In this document: positions 10,601-16,518 of the stretch, piece by piece
Numbering within the stretch: position 1 is the stretch's first letter
How the letters are laid out: every line of letters starts with the position of its first letter
From: JBBAEA01 sp041656175
GTDB taxonomy: Bacteria; Myxococcota_A; Bradymonadia; UBA4248
Direction of reading: 5' to 3'
Assembly (NCBI GenBank): GCA_041656175.1
Contig: JBBAEA010000071.1
Span: forward strand, 1 to 18,573
Length of the DNA: 18,573 bases
The notes under the pieces: generated by a model
Seen by the model: the letters and a program-made list of their open reading frames with translations, nothing else
Databases searched by the model: none
Told to the model about the DNA's origin: nothing
Translations under genes and position numbers: made by a program

Positions 10601-12322
10601 CGCGAGTGCGTTGATGTCACCTGCGAGCTGAAGGATCGCCATGTTGTGGGTGCTTTGATCGAGCTCGGGGCCGATGCTTTCAACGCGAACGGCGAGCTTG
10701 CTTAGTAGTTCTTCGACGCTTTGCTCGGAGCTATCTTCTTGGGAGAAACTGCTAGAGAAGATGTGATCAATGCGCTGTAAAGCAAAAGTATTGAGCGGCT
10801 CAATACCGAGGATGCTCAAACAGTTCCTCGCCGCTTGCTTGTAGTCTTTTAAATGTTGCTCGTTGATCTGCGCCGATAACTTTAATATCTCAATGCGTAG
10901 CTGTGTTTCTAACGGGTAACTGAGCCAAGTTTGCAAACAACTGAGTAGTTTTTCCCAGTTTCCGCTGCGTTCTCCTAACTCACTTAATAAGTTTAAACAC
11001 GCAATAGGGCGAAGTAGTTGCGGAAGGTAAAGCGAAATTTCATCGAAAATGCGGGGTATAGCGGCAATGGAGAGTTGCCCAATACCTTCTTGAATCATGG
11101 CGACGATGGCGTCGCTAGATTTTGCTTGTGCCGATTCCAAGCGCCACTTCTCTATTAACGCCTCGTCCTTAAGCGCTTTATCGCTTTGTTGCTGGGACAT
11201 AAAGTCCCAGTACTTGATGGCTAAGTTTGGATCCCCGCTCTCTTCAATAAGTAGGAGCACCGTGTCTCTGAAACCTTCGCGCTTAAGAGCGTAGTCATAG
11301 ACCCAGCCGTGCGTGCTTAGGTATTGGCTAACGTATTCAGCAAAAAACGCGGAAGCCAAGTAGAGGCGTCTGCGCGCCTCATCGGGGTTGTCGATGTGTT
11401 CTGCATAAATCTGCGCCATATCCAGCAAGACCTTCGTCCGCTTCTTCGCTCTCGGGATAAGCTTCCACTCCAGCTCCCCGATGCGCACAACGTCCTTCCA
11501 GCGCTCATAGGTCCACAGGATCTCAGATATTCTGCGAAGGGTAGGTAAGCTGTCGGGCATCGCTAGCGCGAGGTCGTTGAGTATCGCGAAAGATGCAGCG
11601 TGGTTGTCTTTGGTAAGCTCAAGGGCGGGTTCGATAAAATCAATAGCTTTATTGGCGTCGCCCCAAAGCTGTAGGTGCAAGGTCGCTAAGTGCAAGAGTA
11701 ATGTAGAGCGTTTGCGCTTATCGCCAAGTGAGCTGTGGTTTAACTCAAGCTGTAGCGCCGATATTTGTTCTTCAGAGAACTTGAGTTTGGCTTTAAGGCG
11801 CGCGATCGCTTGCTTGGCTTCATTGCATGAAGGGTCACTACGGTTTAGTCGCTGTAATGATATGATCCCTGGTAGGGCGTACTCGATCGAAAGCGTGGCC
11901 GAGGTGTAGTAGGAACGCGCCGCTTCGATGTGGTCATCGGCTGAGAAACGCAGGAAGTGGCCGAATTCAAGGTACGCCAAAGACTTAGCCTGCGTCTCGC
12001 TTTCGAGGTCGATTTTGTGCTGCAAAGCACGGGCTAGAAGGTTGAAGTTATTGGTTGATTTGAGGTGCGAGAGCAACCTATCCTCGATGAGAGGATTATT
12101 GGGATAGATGTAGAATATGCGCATGAGGCTTTCAGCTGTGATCCCAGGCATCCCCAGCAAAGACGCCACGTTGTCGGCGCAGTGCAGCGATAAACACAAC
12201 TGCTCCTGCTCACGTAACTGTGGCATCTCCTCTTGGACTCGGTCGTAAAACGCCTCGTATGATCGCGACGCCAATAACTGCCCCAATTCCTCAACAAAGT
12301 GTTCTTTAGTATAGTTTTCCAT
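4625..12322 (-). CDS. Giant TPR/alpha-solenoid protein (2565 residues) with C-terminal M48-like domain remnant
   Basis: One uninterrupted frame encodes about 2200 residues of helical repeats of the tetratricopeptide type. Recognisable units include YDEAALHYEELR, YNNAINLYQEIL and HKAINTLQQAFE. Such solenoids act as scaffolds for protein partners, but none can be named here. A proline-rich linker (about 2199-2310) leads to a C-terminal domain. Residues about 2353-2433 resemble the core of M48-type peptidases as degraded in large myxobacterial TPR proteins. The HExxH helix position holds MSEIQWLTRCAYS, so no zinc-binding histidines remain. There is no signal peptide or membrane helix, so it is probably cytoplasmic. 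ATG 12322 is preferred over TTG 12325. No clear ribosome site precedes it, which is odd for such a long gene. Mirror-image repeats lie on both sides. Confidence 0.85.
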   Translation of the reverse strand: MENYTKEHFVEELGQLLASRSYEAFYDRVQEEMPQLREQEQLCLSLHCADNVASLLGMPGITAESLMRIFYIYPNNPLIEDRLLSHLKSTNNFNLLARALQHKIDLESETQAKSLAYLEFGHFLRFSADDHIEAARSYYTSATLSIEYALPGIISLQRLNRSDPSCNEAKQAIARLKAKLKFSEEQISALQLELNHSSLGDKRKRSTLLLHLATLHLQLWGDANKAIDFIEPALELTKDNHAASFAILNDLALAMPDSLPTLRRISEILWTYERWKDVVRIGELEWKLIPRAKKRTKVLLDMAQIYAEHIDNPDEARRRLYLASAFFAEYVSQYLSTHGWVYDYALKREGFRDTVLLLIEESGDPNLAIKYWDFMSQQQSDKALKDEALIEKWRLESAQAKSSDAIVAMIQEGIGQLSIAAIPRIFDEISLYLPQLLRPIACLNLLSELGERSGNWEKLLSCLQTWLSYPLETQLRIEILKLSAQINEQHLKDYKQAARNCLSILGIEPLNTFALQRIDHIFSSSFSQEDSSEQSVEELLSKLAVRVESIGPELDQSTHNMAILQLAGDINALARRNVNLNDYAQEAAAIFEPLFERYKNLPGNDEFSTKIALQLIKLLQQLQYFPKLVQEFVSQKLEQSHLNLGLLERMVEIIEPMGQDALLERALVRCLEEAETAEQSQRFTARLVHIDIAAKRIPEAVERLLNAIAIQGSAESTRDMLNSVFSLQSQNKRDNLALFDALLAGTSPAANDDNSANEGYTLYLPRIADWLYHQIDDKEYLERFHAFVTSEQVVNDQRLIEAALILEKCARFDEAKSIYEALSQKDELDDQLRTTIYENHASLLLSAYNDIDAASAIFDKIIQQFPVEHSEHEGSVSPQQPTLDAAKKFSNEEALASHLQYCLSLGGPYLLLEKLGLSTLKGKQLRKQANLVKLLIKQNSAPAYQENLTYLFALLCESSESYDEAALHYEELRQTKRFELDALLGLVRVLRSQQNFEQIPEIIEDILLHNSAQHDLSAVFMIYAETLQELKAPPLTIFNRLKQAHFMLADDQELSNLVYHFAIEHKLYDELVEMLHEDAALALDDETKAKHFLNIAEIVKRRLHAPMLAFDALCSAFMAYPQTTGLLEQIEELAAEENNFSELIAFYRMVLNSEKHEEFHLNFLLKTAEVYAQRLNNALNAFETCCDIIRRYPNSLEAVALMENIAQSHSRFDLLVSFYSLVDDKLLSRRSKVDRFMVKAGLSLAEPMKLPKGLVHTAMLLVIDPNNNAVIYYLNAELQSMPSHWETVTQTMLNLQLFSPSPSSLIQTAASIYADRLDNPEKGFNALLTALPENISNPGYFQQATALAERTNKHHHILAILDDVIIAAGNDLERRNDLLAKKFQIADLIGDDLVKLRTLHEILQENPDDDFAIQQIKDINVAQLKSQARILFLQLQMRIEKEPQELLAKQFQIADYYIRSLQYNNAINLYQEILDENPRQLQAHYELYKLFYSLENWKSAENTLLNLINLEDDQIKNFQNLMQLAALQDQKLLVPSRALLSLFAALDIFPDFEQLHPLLLALCLKLQSFSPLIDKYQDLAMHSESLSVKRAAILHIADIYIEYLNDAQSAKELYERWLSEEGKSDSAYIEHVAQFYRQHNDWQSYLKTLLLKAEQCEDLLQKSNALYRVSMTFADQFYDYENAAHYMLDAIKYDNENPDLWLALAQFYLAKEETLNAIEALKHAELYQDNLSKLPTLTRLTQLHIELKMLSEALRYFSEAADLNPPLESLAPFILELQTLSLQRQELGSYAQIWEKLHPSLPPNQLNDYAISFATTLLQNADFSEQRQAVAQNILSFIKAPSAEQVAILNELQSSTLEPNEAIDYYQNALNNPELTPTARIATLKALRLAALTVDDLLLVQSVSEAILALTADDTEVAYDLIQLYYHSGKWDLAMPRIEEMLGKLNALDYEEAAFLHYYYADILYASQEADAALQQLDQAVSLMPDFRAAVDLRLNLLLEKKAWTLALPEFYTLLHLSDDVEVQGAIQKRIGELYEFYLDEPLKAIDAYEIALVLGGDVDDLPLRLLPLYIQQEQWDKAAMTAEAIAEAQTETKEAKIGYLLSLAEICHSQLHDDHKAINTLQQAFELDPLHPETLSVYLKIISPTDSDSIQNIAQTLLNIHYQAPYTAGLKDKINQLYQHLTTHDITPKIQADLRRIIHSSSPLIKPVQDIVAPKLVDLPLIDLDDVQAPTPPSISSFGITFPDTTAIKELSFSMDDLQNYWQFFHKHELEFGLRIVQDLLAIVAPEQYKPAPLRPLPERITPIAREKLLEGQVLPAAVLKTILALSLSPNSPALYSDSTPLRPINLNTYPQIHAGIRKVAKLLDIEVPQIISAPQSLPNPGLVLNTLPAALIVEAEELENMSEIQWLTRCAYSCILALPTNILFASKSITEIHDLYQLVIATLKMNEDEVTRADIVIQNLKQVLSDAKISALTGNIIAREDANSIRRAALQVRSNASHVALQLSQSLFSCVEFYSSQNNMWFPRSINTLKSNLKRNPELHELLLYALTKPAQLCSQSLFNPNT

Positions 12323-12396
12323 CAATCACACAAAAAAGCCGTCAATCCTAGCCCCCCTTTTGCTCTACCACAGTTGTAGCCGCTTGTCATAGATCA

Positions 12397-12645
12397 GCGC
12401 AAAAGAAGCATTGCAGGACAGCTTGCAACGACTTTCACAAATGTGGGGGAAGTCTCCCCCTACGCGCAAGCTTCCCTCAAAATTCGATAAGTTCCGCCTT
12501 ATTTTGTGCGACGTTTAAGCTAACCGCTTAACCGTCGCACAAAATGCGTCACTTATCGACTTTTTTGGGTGATCTTGCGCTACCCCCTCCGCGGGGACAC
12601 CCCGCGACGCCCCGTCCAGTTTTTGGCTTTAATAAAGCTTTGCGC
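12397..12645 (-). repeat. Triple-hairpin element with 118-bp core, copy E3
   Basis: Read on the minus strand, the left part (GCGCAAAGCTTTA..., then the CGCGGGG/CCCCGCG hairpin and GGAGGGGGTA) and the right part (TAGGGGGAGACTTCCCCCAC and a tail with TCGTTGC) match E1 and E2. The middle 34-bp section of those copies is replaced by an unrelated 118-bp palindromic module, again bounded by TA. The outer ends are GCGCAAAAG (12397-12405) and CTTTGCGC (12638-12645). Confidence 0.65.
12463..12580. repeat. 118-bp palindromic module, first copy
   Basis: The module is flanked by TA on both sides (12461-12462, 12581-12582) and starts and ends with GCGCAAG/CTTGCGC. Nested arms include TCGATAAGT/ACTTATCGA and a perfect 13-bp inner stem (12501-12513 with 12533-12545), plus TTAAGC/GCTTAA around a 5-nt loop. 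The second copy at 18361-18478 has the same length and orientation and differs at about two positions. The form fits a miniature inverted-repeat element with TA target duplication, as made by IS630/Tc1-mariner type transposases. That mechanism is inferred. Confidence 0.7.
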
Positions 12646-12695
12646 TCGTTTTAGGGTTTGTGGCCGTAGCCCCAATATAACAGATTGGCTTTGCT

Positions 12696-12723
12696 GTAGG
12701 GGCAGGTTTCAAACCTGCCCTTG
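12696..12723. repeat. 28-bp palindromic repeat, copy 1
   Basis: GTAGG is followed by a 10-bp inverted repeat (GGGCAGGTTT/AAACCTGCCC, 1-nt centre, 12700-12720) and TTG. The same 28 bases recur at 12883-12910. It resembles extragenic palindromic repeats, but no associated transposase is in the window. Confidence 0.7.
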
Positions 12724-12736
12724 TTTAAAACAACGA

Positions 12737-12834
12737 AACTCAGGCGAGCGTTTAAAGTAAAGTCAACAAAATCAATGTGTTACACAGTGAAAGGCTTCTA
12801 AGGGCGCGAGCCCCAAAAATAAATCAGAGCTTCT
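12737..12834 (-). repeat. Dispersed 3' element, copy C
   Basis: On the minus strand it reads GAAGCTCTGATTTATTTTTG and then a single GGGC/GCCC hairpin, CTTAGAAGCC, CATTGATTTTGTTGACTTTA and TTTAAACGCTCGCCTGA. It matches copies A and B but lacks one of the two hairpins of copy A and diverges in the middle. No gene ends beside it. Confidence 0.6.
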
Positions 12835-12882
12835 AAAATAAACCAGAGCTTCTTTAGGAAAGCTCTGATTAATGCAAAAACA

Positions 12883-12910
12883 GTAGGGGCAGGTTTCAAA
12901 CCTGCCCTTG
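12883..12910. repeat. 28-bp palindromic repeat, copy 2
   Basis: Identical by eye to 12696-12723, in the same orientation, 187 bp further on. The palindromic part is 12887-12907. Confidence 0.7.
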
Positions 12911-13290
12911 ATCTATGTAAAAAAATTCAATGGCGTTTTCGCCCACGCTAAACCCACATACTGATGGTTAAAATCAGTGATTTCAGCTTAGGCACGCTCT
13001 GAACAATGCGAAAATTGCCAAAATAGTCACTCAAGAAAAGTATGGAAAGCTATTTTTGCTTATTTGAACGTAGGCAAAAATCAACGGATTCCAGTTTCAA
13101 AGAAAAAATAGACCTTTGCACGGCTAGAAATTGTGAATTTAATTTTACAAATCCGACACAGTTTTAAACAAAATGAGACATTTTGTAGAGAAGCATAAGT
13201 GAATAATGCTAATTAAATAAGACAGATAGGAGATTAAATGATATTTTATTCGAAAAGTGCTTAAAAGAGTGCTTTCTTTGGGGAAGGGGG

Positions 13291-13344
13291 GTACGGGGGG
13301 AAACATCTTTTCTTTGGCACAAAGAAAAGAGTTTCCCCCCGTGC
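13291..13344. other. Long hairpin between the TPR and serA regions
   Basis: The arms GGGGGGAAAC + CTTTTCTTTG and CAAAGAAAAG + GTTTCCCCCC pair perfectly except for a small unequal bulge (AT against A), with a GCA loop. Four further outer pairs, one of them G-U, extend the stem to about 24 bp. Neither side has a clear T-run, so it is not a classical terminator, though it could stop transcripts leaving serA on the minus strand. Confidence 0.65.
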
Positions 13345-13362
13345 AAAGCTCTCAAAAATACG

Positions 13363-13463
13363 CTTTTCTTTGCAATTTTGAGCCTAGTTCTGGAAAAAAG
13401 AAGAAAAGCAGAAGAAAATAAGAAAACAAAACACCTTTTCTTTGCAATTTTGAGCCTAGTTCT
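13363..13463. repeat. Two 29-bp direct repeats, 72 bp apart
   Basis: Both 13363-13391 and 13435-13463 read CTTTTCTTTGCAATTTTGAG followed by CCTAGTTCT. The core CTTTGCAATTTTG returns inverted at 13542-13558 (CAAAATTGCAAAGAAAA). The short open frames across this region repeat a TRLKIAKK or LGSKLQRK peptide only because of these copies. Confidence 0.7.
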
Positions 13464-13555
13464 AGGAGGCAAGGAGTGCGGCAAGGGAACGACCTAGAGG
13501 TCGTGACCGCGCCAAACAACGATGCCGACGACGAAATAGGCCAAAATTGCAAAGA

Positions 13556-13575
13556 AAAAAATCAGAGTTTCCTCA
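13556..13575 (-). repeat. 3' motif downstream of serA
   Basis: About 20 bases after the serA stop codon the minus strand reads GAGGAAACTCTGATTTTTTT. It shares GGAAACTCTGATTT with the motifs at the other stop codons and ends in seven T. It could serve as a weak terminator, though the possible stem (GAG/CTC) is only 3 bp. Confidence 0.5.
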
Positions 13576-13595
13576 GCAGGCTCAAAACCTGTCGA

Positions 13596-14741
13596 CTACG
13601 TCAGCAGCCGCACCCTGATAACCCCGTCGATGGCTTTGATTTCTTCGATATCGACGGGTTGGAGCAGATCCATAATGGTGTAGCAAAGAGCGGCGTTGCT
13701 CTGTGATTTTATCGCCATGATCCCGTGGATCTGCGAGCTTAGCGTAGCGATCAGCTCTGGGCTAGGCAGCGCTGTGACGCAAAGACGGTAGGGGCCGTTT
13801 CGGATAAGTTTACAGCGAGGGAAATTGACGGAATTGACGATATTTCCATGTTCAAGATAATCAATGAGCTGCTCTGCTGCCATAAATGCGCAGTTATCCT
13901 CGGCTTCGGGGGTGGAGGCGCCAAGATGGGGAATGCAGAGGCATTTATCGTGTTTTAATAGTTTTTCGTTGGCAAAATCGGTGACGTAGTAGGAAAGTTT
14001 TCCCGAATCAAGCGCACTTAACACGGCATCATCATCTATCAGGTCGCCGCGACTAAAGTTCAAGAGCCTCGCCCCGTCCTTCATCTGCGCGATGCTCTCG
14101 GCGTTTACCATGGCCTTGGTTTCTTTTGTTAGTGGCGCGTGAAGTGAAATATAGTCGCAATCGCTATAGAGCGTATCGAGCAATTCAGACATCATGGCAT
14201 GCGAGTCCAAGCGCCAAGCCGCTTCGACCGAAAGGAAGGGATCATAGCCGATAACCTTCATGCCAAGGGCGATGGCTGCATCCGTAACACGCGCACCAAT
14301 GGCACCAAGTCCGACAACACCAAGTGTTTTACCCCTAAGCTCAGGGCCAACAAATTGGCTCTTTGTCTTTTCGATGAGCTTAGGTATCGCATCCCCTTGC
14401 CCAATAAGACCTTTGGCCCATTCAACAGCTTTAATCACTTGGCGGCTACTGGCCAAAAGTCCAAAAATCACGAGTTCGCATACCGCATTCGCGTTTGCTC
14501 CCGGGGTGTTAAAAACCACGATTCCCCGTTCAGTACAGCGATCAATGGGGATATTGTTTGTCCCTGCCCCTGCTCTGGCAATGGCTAGGGTGTTATCTTC
14601 AAGCTCAAAATCATGCAGATTCGCCGAGCGAAGCAAAATGCCATCGACGCCCCCCCCCTCGTCGCTGATTTTGTAGCGCGCACGCGGAAAACGGCCGAGT
14701 CCCTCAGGCGAAATTTTGTTAAGGGTTTGAATTGTGAACAT
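13596..14741 (-). CDS. serA: D-3-phosphoglycerate dehydrogenase
   Basis: The enzyme oxidises 3-phosphoglycerate to 3-phosphohydroxypyruvate with NAD+, the first step of serine synthesis, in the cytoplasm. The 381 residues match the short SerA class. The NAD-binding motif is GLGAIG (144-149) with D167 after the second strand. The catalytic residues R231 (NFSRGD), E259 and H272 (PHLGAST) are in place, and NTPGANANAV (78-87) is typical. Residues about 313-381 form an ACT-like regulatory domain, so feedback by serine is possible. ATG 14741 follows a GAGG ribosome site. Residues 29-31 (GGG) lie on a run of nine G, where relatives usually carry an N-P-D type sequence. The gene lies 310 bp downstream of serC on the same strand. 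Confidence 0.93.
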   Translation of the reverse strand: MFTIQTLNKISPEGLGRFPRARYKISDEGGGVDGILLRSANLHDFELEDNTLAIARAGAGTNNIPIDRCTERGIVVFNTPGANANAVCELVIFGLLASSRQVIKAVEWAKGLIGQGDAIPKLIEKTKSQFVGPELRGKTLGVVGLGAIGARVTDAAIALGMKVIGYDPFLSVEAAWRLDSHAMMSELLDTLYSDCDYISLHAPLTKETKAMVNAESIAQMKDGARLLNFSRGDLIDDDAVLSALDSGKLSYYVTDFANEKLLKHDKCLCIPHLGASTPEAEDNCAFMAAEQLIDYLEHGNIVNSVNFPRCKLIRNGPYRLCVTALPSPELIATLSSQIHGIMAIKSQSNAALCYTIMDLLQPVDIEEIKAIDGVIRVRLLT

Positions 14742-15051
14742 GCTTTACCTCAAATTGAATGCTAAGTGGGGGGGTAGGCCAAGCTTGTGATGCTTGGGAG
14801 CAGTTGCATAAGGCGATAGCGCCAGATCGCCTACATAACGACACAAATGTCGATACGCAAGGTCGTAGCTATCCCGTAGGGGGGGGCTGCCACGGATTGG
14901 CATACATTCCAGTTAAAAGCGCAATAGGCGCAGCTTGTGCAGTGGTTCTCCGAATGTGCGAAATATTGCACAAAATAAATCGCTCATTAACTAATTCTGA
15001 GAGAAACCCGCGCATAGCAGGGTGTTACTCGCCAATAAATGAAATGCCTTC
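14742..15051. other. 310-bp gap between serC and serA
   Basis: No gene is credible here. The gap holds the candidate serA promoter, a GGCGAT/ATCGCC inverted repeat near 14813-14832, runs of seven and eight G (14768-14774, 14879-14886), and a decayed AACCCGCGCATAGCAGGGTG near 15006-15026 that resembles the middle hairpin of elements E1 and E2. The remains suggest an old repeat insertion between two genes that are often adjacent. Confidence 0.4.
14832..14860 (-). promoter_or_regulatory. Candidate serA promoter with palindromic spacer
   Basis: On the minus strand, TTGCGT (plus 14855-14860) is followed after 17 nt by TATGTA (14832-14837), about 90 bases before the serA start. The spacer contains the perfect inverted repeat CGACA-CAAA-TGTCG (14839-14852), which could be an operator. 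The hexamers match the sigma-70 consensus only in part, so this is tentative. Confidence 0.3.
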
Positions 15052-16149
15052 TTATAGTGGATTTTCCTTGGCGAAAACGTCCATAAAACGAATGAGTGCT
15101 TCGACGCCTTCGATAGGCATGGCGTTATAAATTGAAGCCCGCATGCCGCCGATGGAGCGATGTCCGCCGAGGTTGACGAGGCCAGCCGCTGCGGCTTCGC
15201 TTACGAATTTTTTGTTCAAAACACTAACCTTATCCGAATTTTCGCTGCGTAAAAGGAAGGGGATATTCATTAATGACCGCGAATATGCGTCGACCGGTGA
15301 GTGGTAGTAGGAAGATGCGTCGAGGTAGTCGTAGAGTAATTTGGCTTTGCTTTGGTTTCGCTTCAGCATGCCTTGGGCGCCACCGTTGGCTTTAATCCAA
15401 TCGAGCACTAAGCCCATGACATATATGGAGTAAGTGGGCGGTGTGTTATACATTGAGCCGTTTTTGGCGTGGGTATCGTAGCGCAGCATGCTAGCGATGT
15501 CTGAGGGCAAATCCTCGCGGATCAAGTCGTTGCGTATAATGACGACGGTAACCCCTGCAGGGGCTAAGTTCTTTTGCCCGCCTGCGTAAAGTAAGCCGTA
15601 TCGCTCGATGTCGATAGGCTCCGAAAGAATGCAAGAGCTGATGTCAGAGACTAGTGGCAAGGAGCCAGTGTCGGGGACTGAAGCCCATTTAGTACCCATT
15701 ATCGTATTGTTTTGCGTGATGTGGACGTAGTCGTAGTCACCAGCAACGCTGTCGATTTGGGGAATATAGCTGTAGTTTCGATCCTTCGATGAGGCGAGTA
15801 CGTCGACTTCTAGCCAACGCTGCGCTTCTTGTATGGCTTTTTGCGACCACACGCCTGTGTCGATGTAGGCTGCACGACCGCGACGTTTGAGGTTGAGCAC
15901 GAGCATACAAAATTGCAGACTAGCGCCACCTTGCAAGAAGAGAACCGAAAAATTATCGGGAATTCCCATGAGTTCTCGCAATTTATCCTCGCTGCCACGG
16001 ATGATGTCGTCGTAGGCCTTTGAGCGGTGGCTCATTTCCATGACCGACTGACCTGTGTCGTGGTAGTTAAGCATTTCGGAAGCTGCGCGCTCCAGCACGG
16101 ATTGTGGCAAGACCGATGGTCCTGCCGAAAAGTTAAAAACTCGTTTCAT
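15052..16149 (-). CDS. serC: Phosphoserine aminotransferase
   Basis: The PLP enzyme transfers the amino group of glutamate to 3-phosphohydroxypyruvate, giving O-phosphoserine, the second step of serine synthesis; it can also act in pyridoxine synthesis in some bacteria. The 365 residues have normal family length. Visible motifs are NFSAGPS at the N-terminus, MEMSHRS (37-43), FLQGGAS (71-77) for phosphate binding, NNTIMGT (147-153), SDISS with D169, and GGQKNLAPAG with the Schiff-base lysine K193. The C-terminal GGHRSIGGMRASIYNA is typical. The start is ATG 16149, with AAGGAGAG about 6 nt upstream. SerC lies upstream of serA on the same strand, so both probably serve one pathway even though a 310-bp gap separates them. 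Confidence 0.95.
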   Translation of the reverse strand: MKRVFNFSAGPSVLPQSVLERAASEMLNYHDTGQSVMEMSHRSKAYDDIIRGSEDKLRELMGIPDNFSVLFLQGGASLQFCMLVLNLKRRGRAAYIDTGVWSQKAIQEAQRWLEVDVLASSKDRNYSYIPQIDSVAGDYDYVHITQNNTIMGTKWASVPDTGSLPLVSDISSCILSEPIDIERYGLLYAGGQKNLAPAGVTVVIIRNDLIREDLPSDIASMLRYDTHAKNGSMYNTPPTYSIYVMGLVLDWIKANGGAQGMLKRNQSKAKLLYDYLDASSYYHSPVDAYSRSLMNIPFLLRSENSDKVSVLNKKFVSEAAAAGLVNLGGHRSIGGMRASIYNAMPIEGVEALIRFMDVFAKENPL

Positions 16150-16164
16150 GATTGCTCTCCTTCC

Positions 16165-16218
16165 AAGAACAGGGTAAAAATTGTTCGCACAAAGAACAGG
16201 GTAAAAATTGCTCGCACA
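16165..16218 (-). promoter_or_regulatory. Two tandem 27-bp repeats in the serC leader
   Basis: The units 16165-16191 and 16192-16218 start AAGAACAGGGTAAAAATTG and end TCGCACA, differing at a single base. They lie just before the serC ribosome site. Two identical sites 27 bp apart (about 2.6 helix turns) could bind a regulator, or they could be a simple duplication. A TTGACT box on the minus strand (plus 16257-16262) could be a -35 element, but the matching -10 (AAAAAT) is poor. Confidence 0.45.
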
Positions 16219-16396
16219 AAAGATACGATTGACATTTTTTACTACGTTTTTTCAAAAGTCAAGTTAGGTTTGTATATTTTTTGCGCAATATTAGTAAATT
16301 TTTCGTGGATTTTGGTCTGTGAGCGATGGTGGGGTATGAGCAAGGTTCTCGAATCAAGAATTTTCAAGGTTTTTTATGACTGAAATTTCACACTTC

Positions 16397-16500
16397 ACCG
16401 TAAACCCGCGCAACACGCGGGGTTGACACGGAAGGTGGACACTTTCCCCAGCAAAATAAAAACTTAAAAACGGCCAAATATATGACTTTGCCGTTGCCCT
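16397..16500 (+). repeat. Partial triple-hairpin element, copy E5
   Basis: It begins TAAACCCGCGCAACACGCGG, equivalent to the middle hairpin of E2. A diverged right hairpin (GGAAGGTGGACACTTTCC) follows, then the tail with AGCAAAATAAAAAC and ATGACTTTGCCG, which aligns with the tail of E1. The left third is missing. It lies 19 bp before E2 in the same orientation. Confidence 0.5.
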
Positions 16501-16518
16501 GGGGGAGGGGTAGTGCGA

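Larger units (their letters stand above)
12323..13595. other. 1.27-kb repeat-filled region without a credible gene
   Basis: Open frames here are short and arise from repeats. From left to right it holds the composite element E3 (12397-12645), twin 28-bp palindromic repeats (12696-12723, 12883-12910), 3' element copy C (12737-12834), and an AGAGCTT/AAGCTCT hairpin (about 12844-12867). An A+T-rich stretch with no recognised content follows (about 12915-13260), then a long hairpin (13291-13344), two 29-bp direct repeats with an inverted partial copy, and the palindrome ACGACCTAGAGGTCGT near 13488-13503. It should also hold the promoter of the giant TPR gene, but I could not identify it. Confidence 0.6.

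Noticed and set aside
4424..12645. Composite transposon carrying the TPR gene
   Set aside because: The arms are in mirror order, but there is no transposase gene and no visible target duplication around the whole unit, so only the arrangement is reported.
13238..13264. Eight-codon frame MIFYSKSA after TAGGAG
   Set aside because: It could be a leader peptide, but no plus-strand gene follows it; the next gene, serA, is on the minus strand.
13209..13552. Open frames of 91 and 66 residues with repeated TRLKIAKK or LGSKLQRK peptides
   Set aside because: They arise from the two 29-bp direct repeats in two different frames; composition is low-complexity and no ribosome site is seen.
14759..15130. 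123-residue plus-strand open frame between serC and serA
   Set aside because: Its end overlaps serC on the opposite strand, it has no recognisable domain and it crosses G-runs and repeat remains.
16219..16400. Possible tRNA or riboswitch upstream of serC
   Set aside because: No cloverleaf, T-loop motif or known riboswitch core could be recognised.
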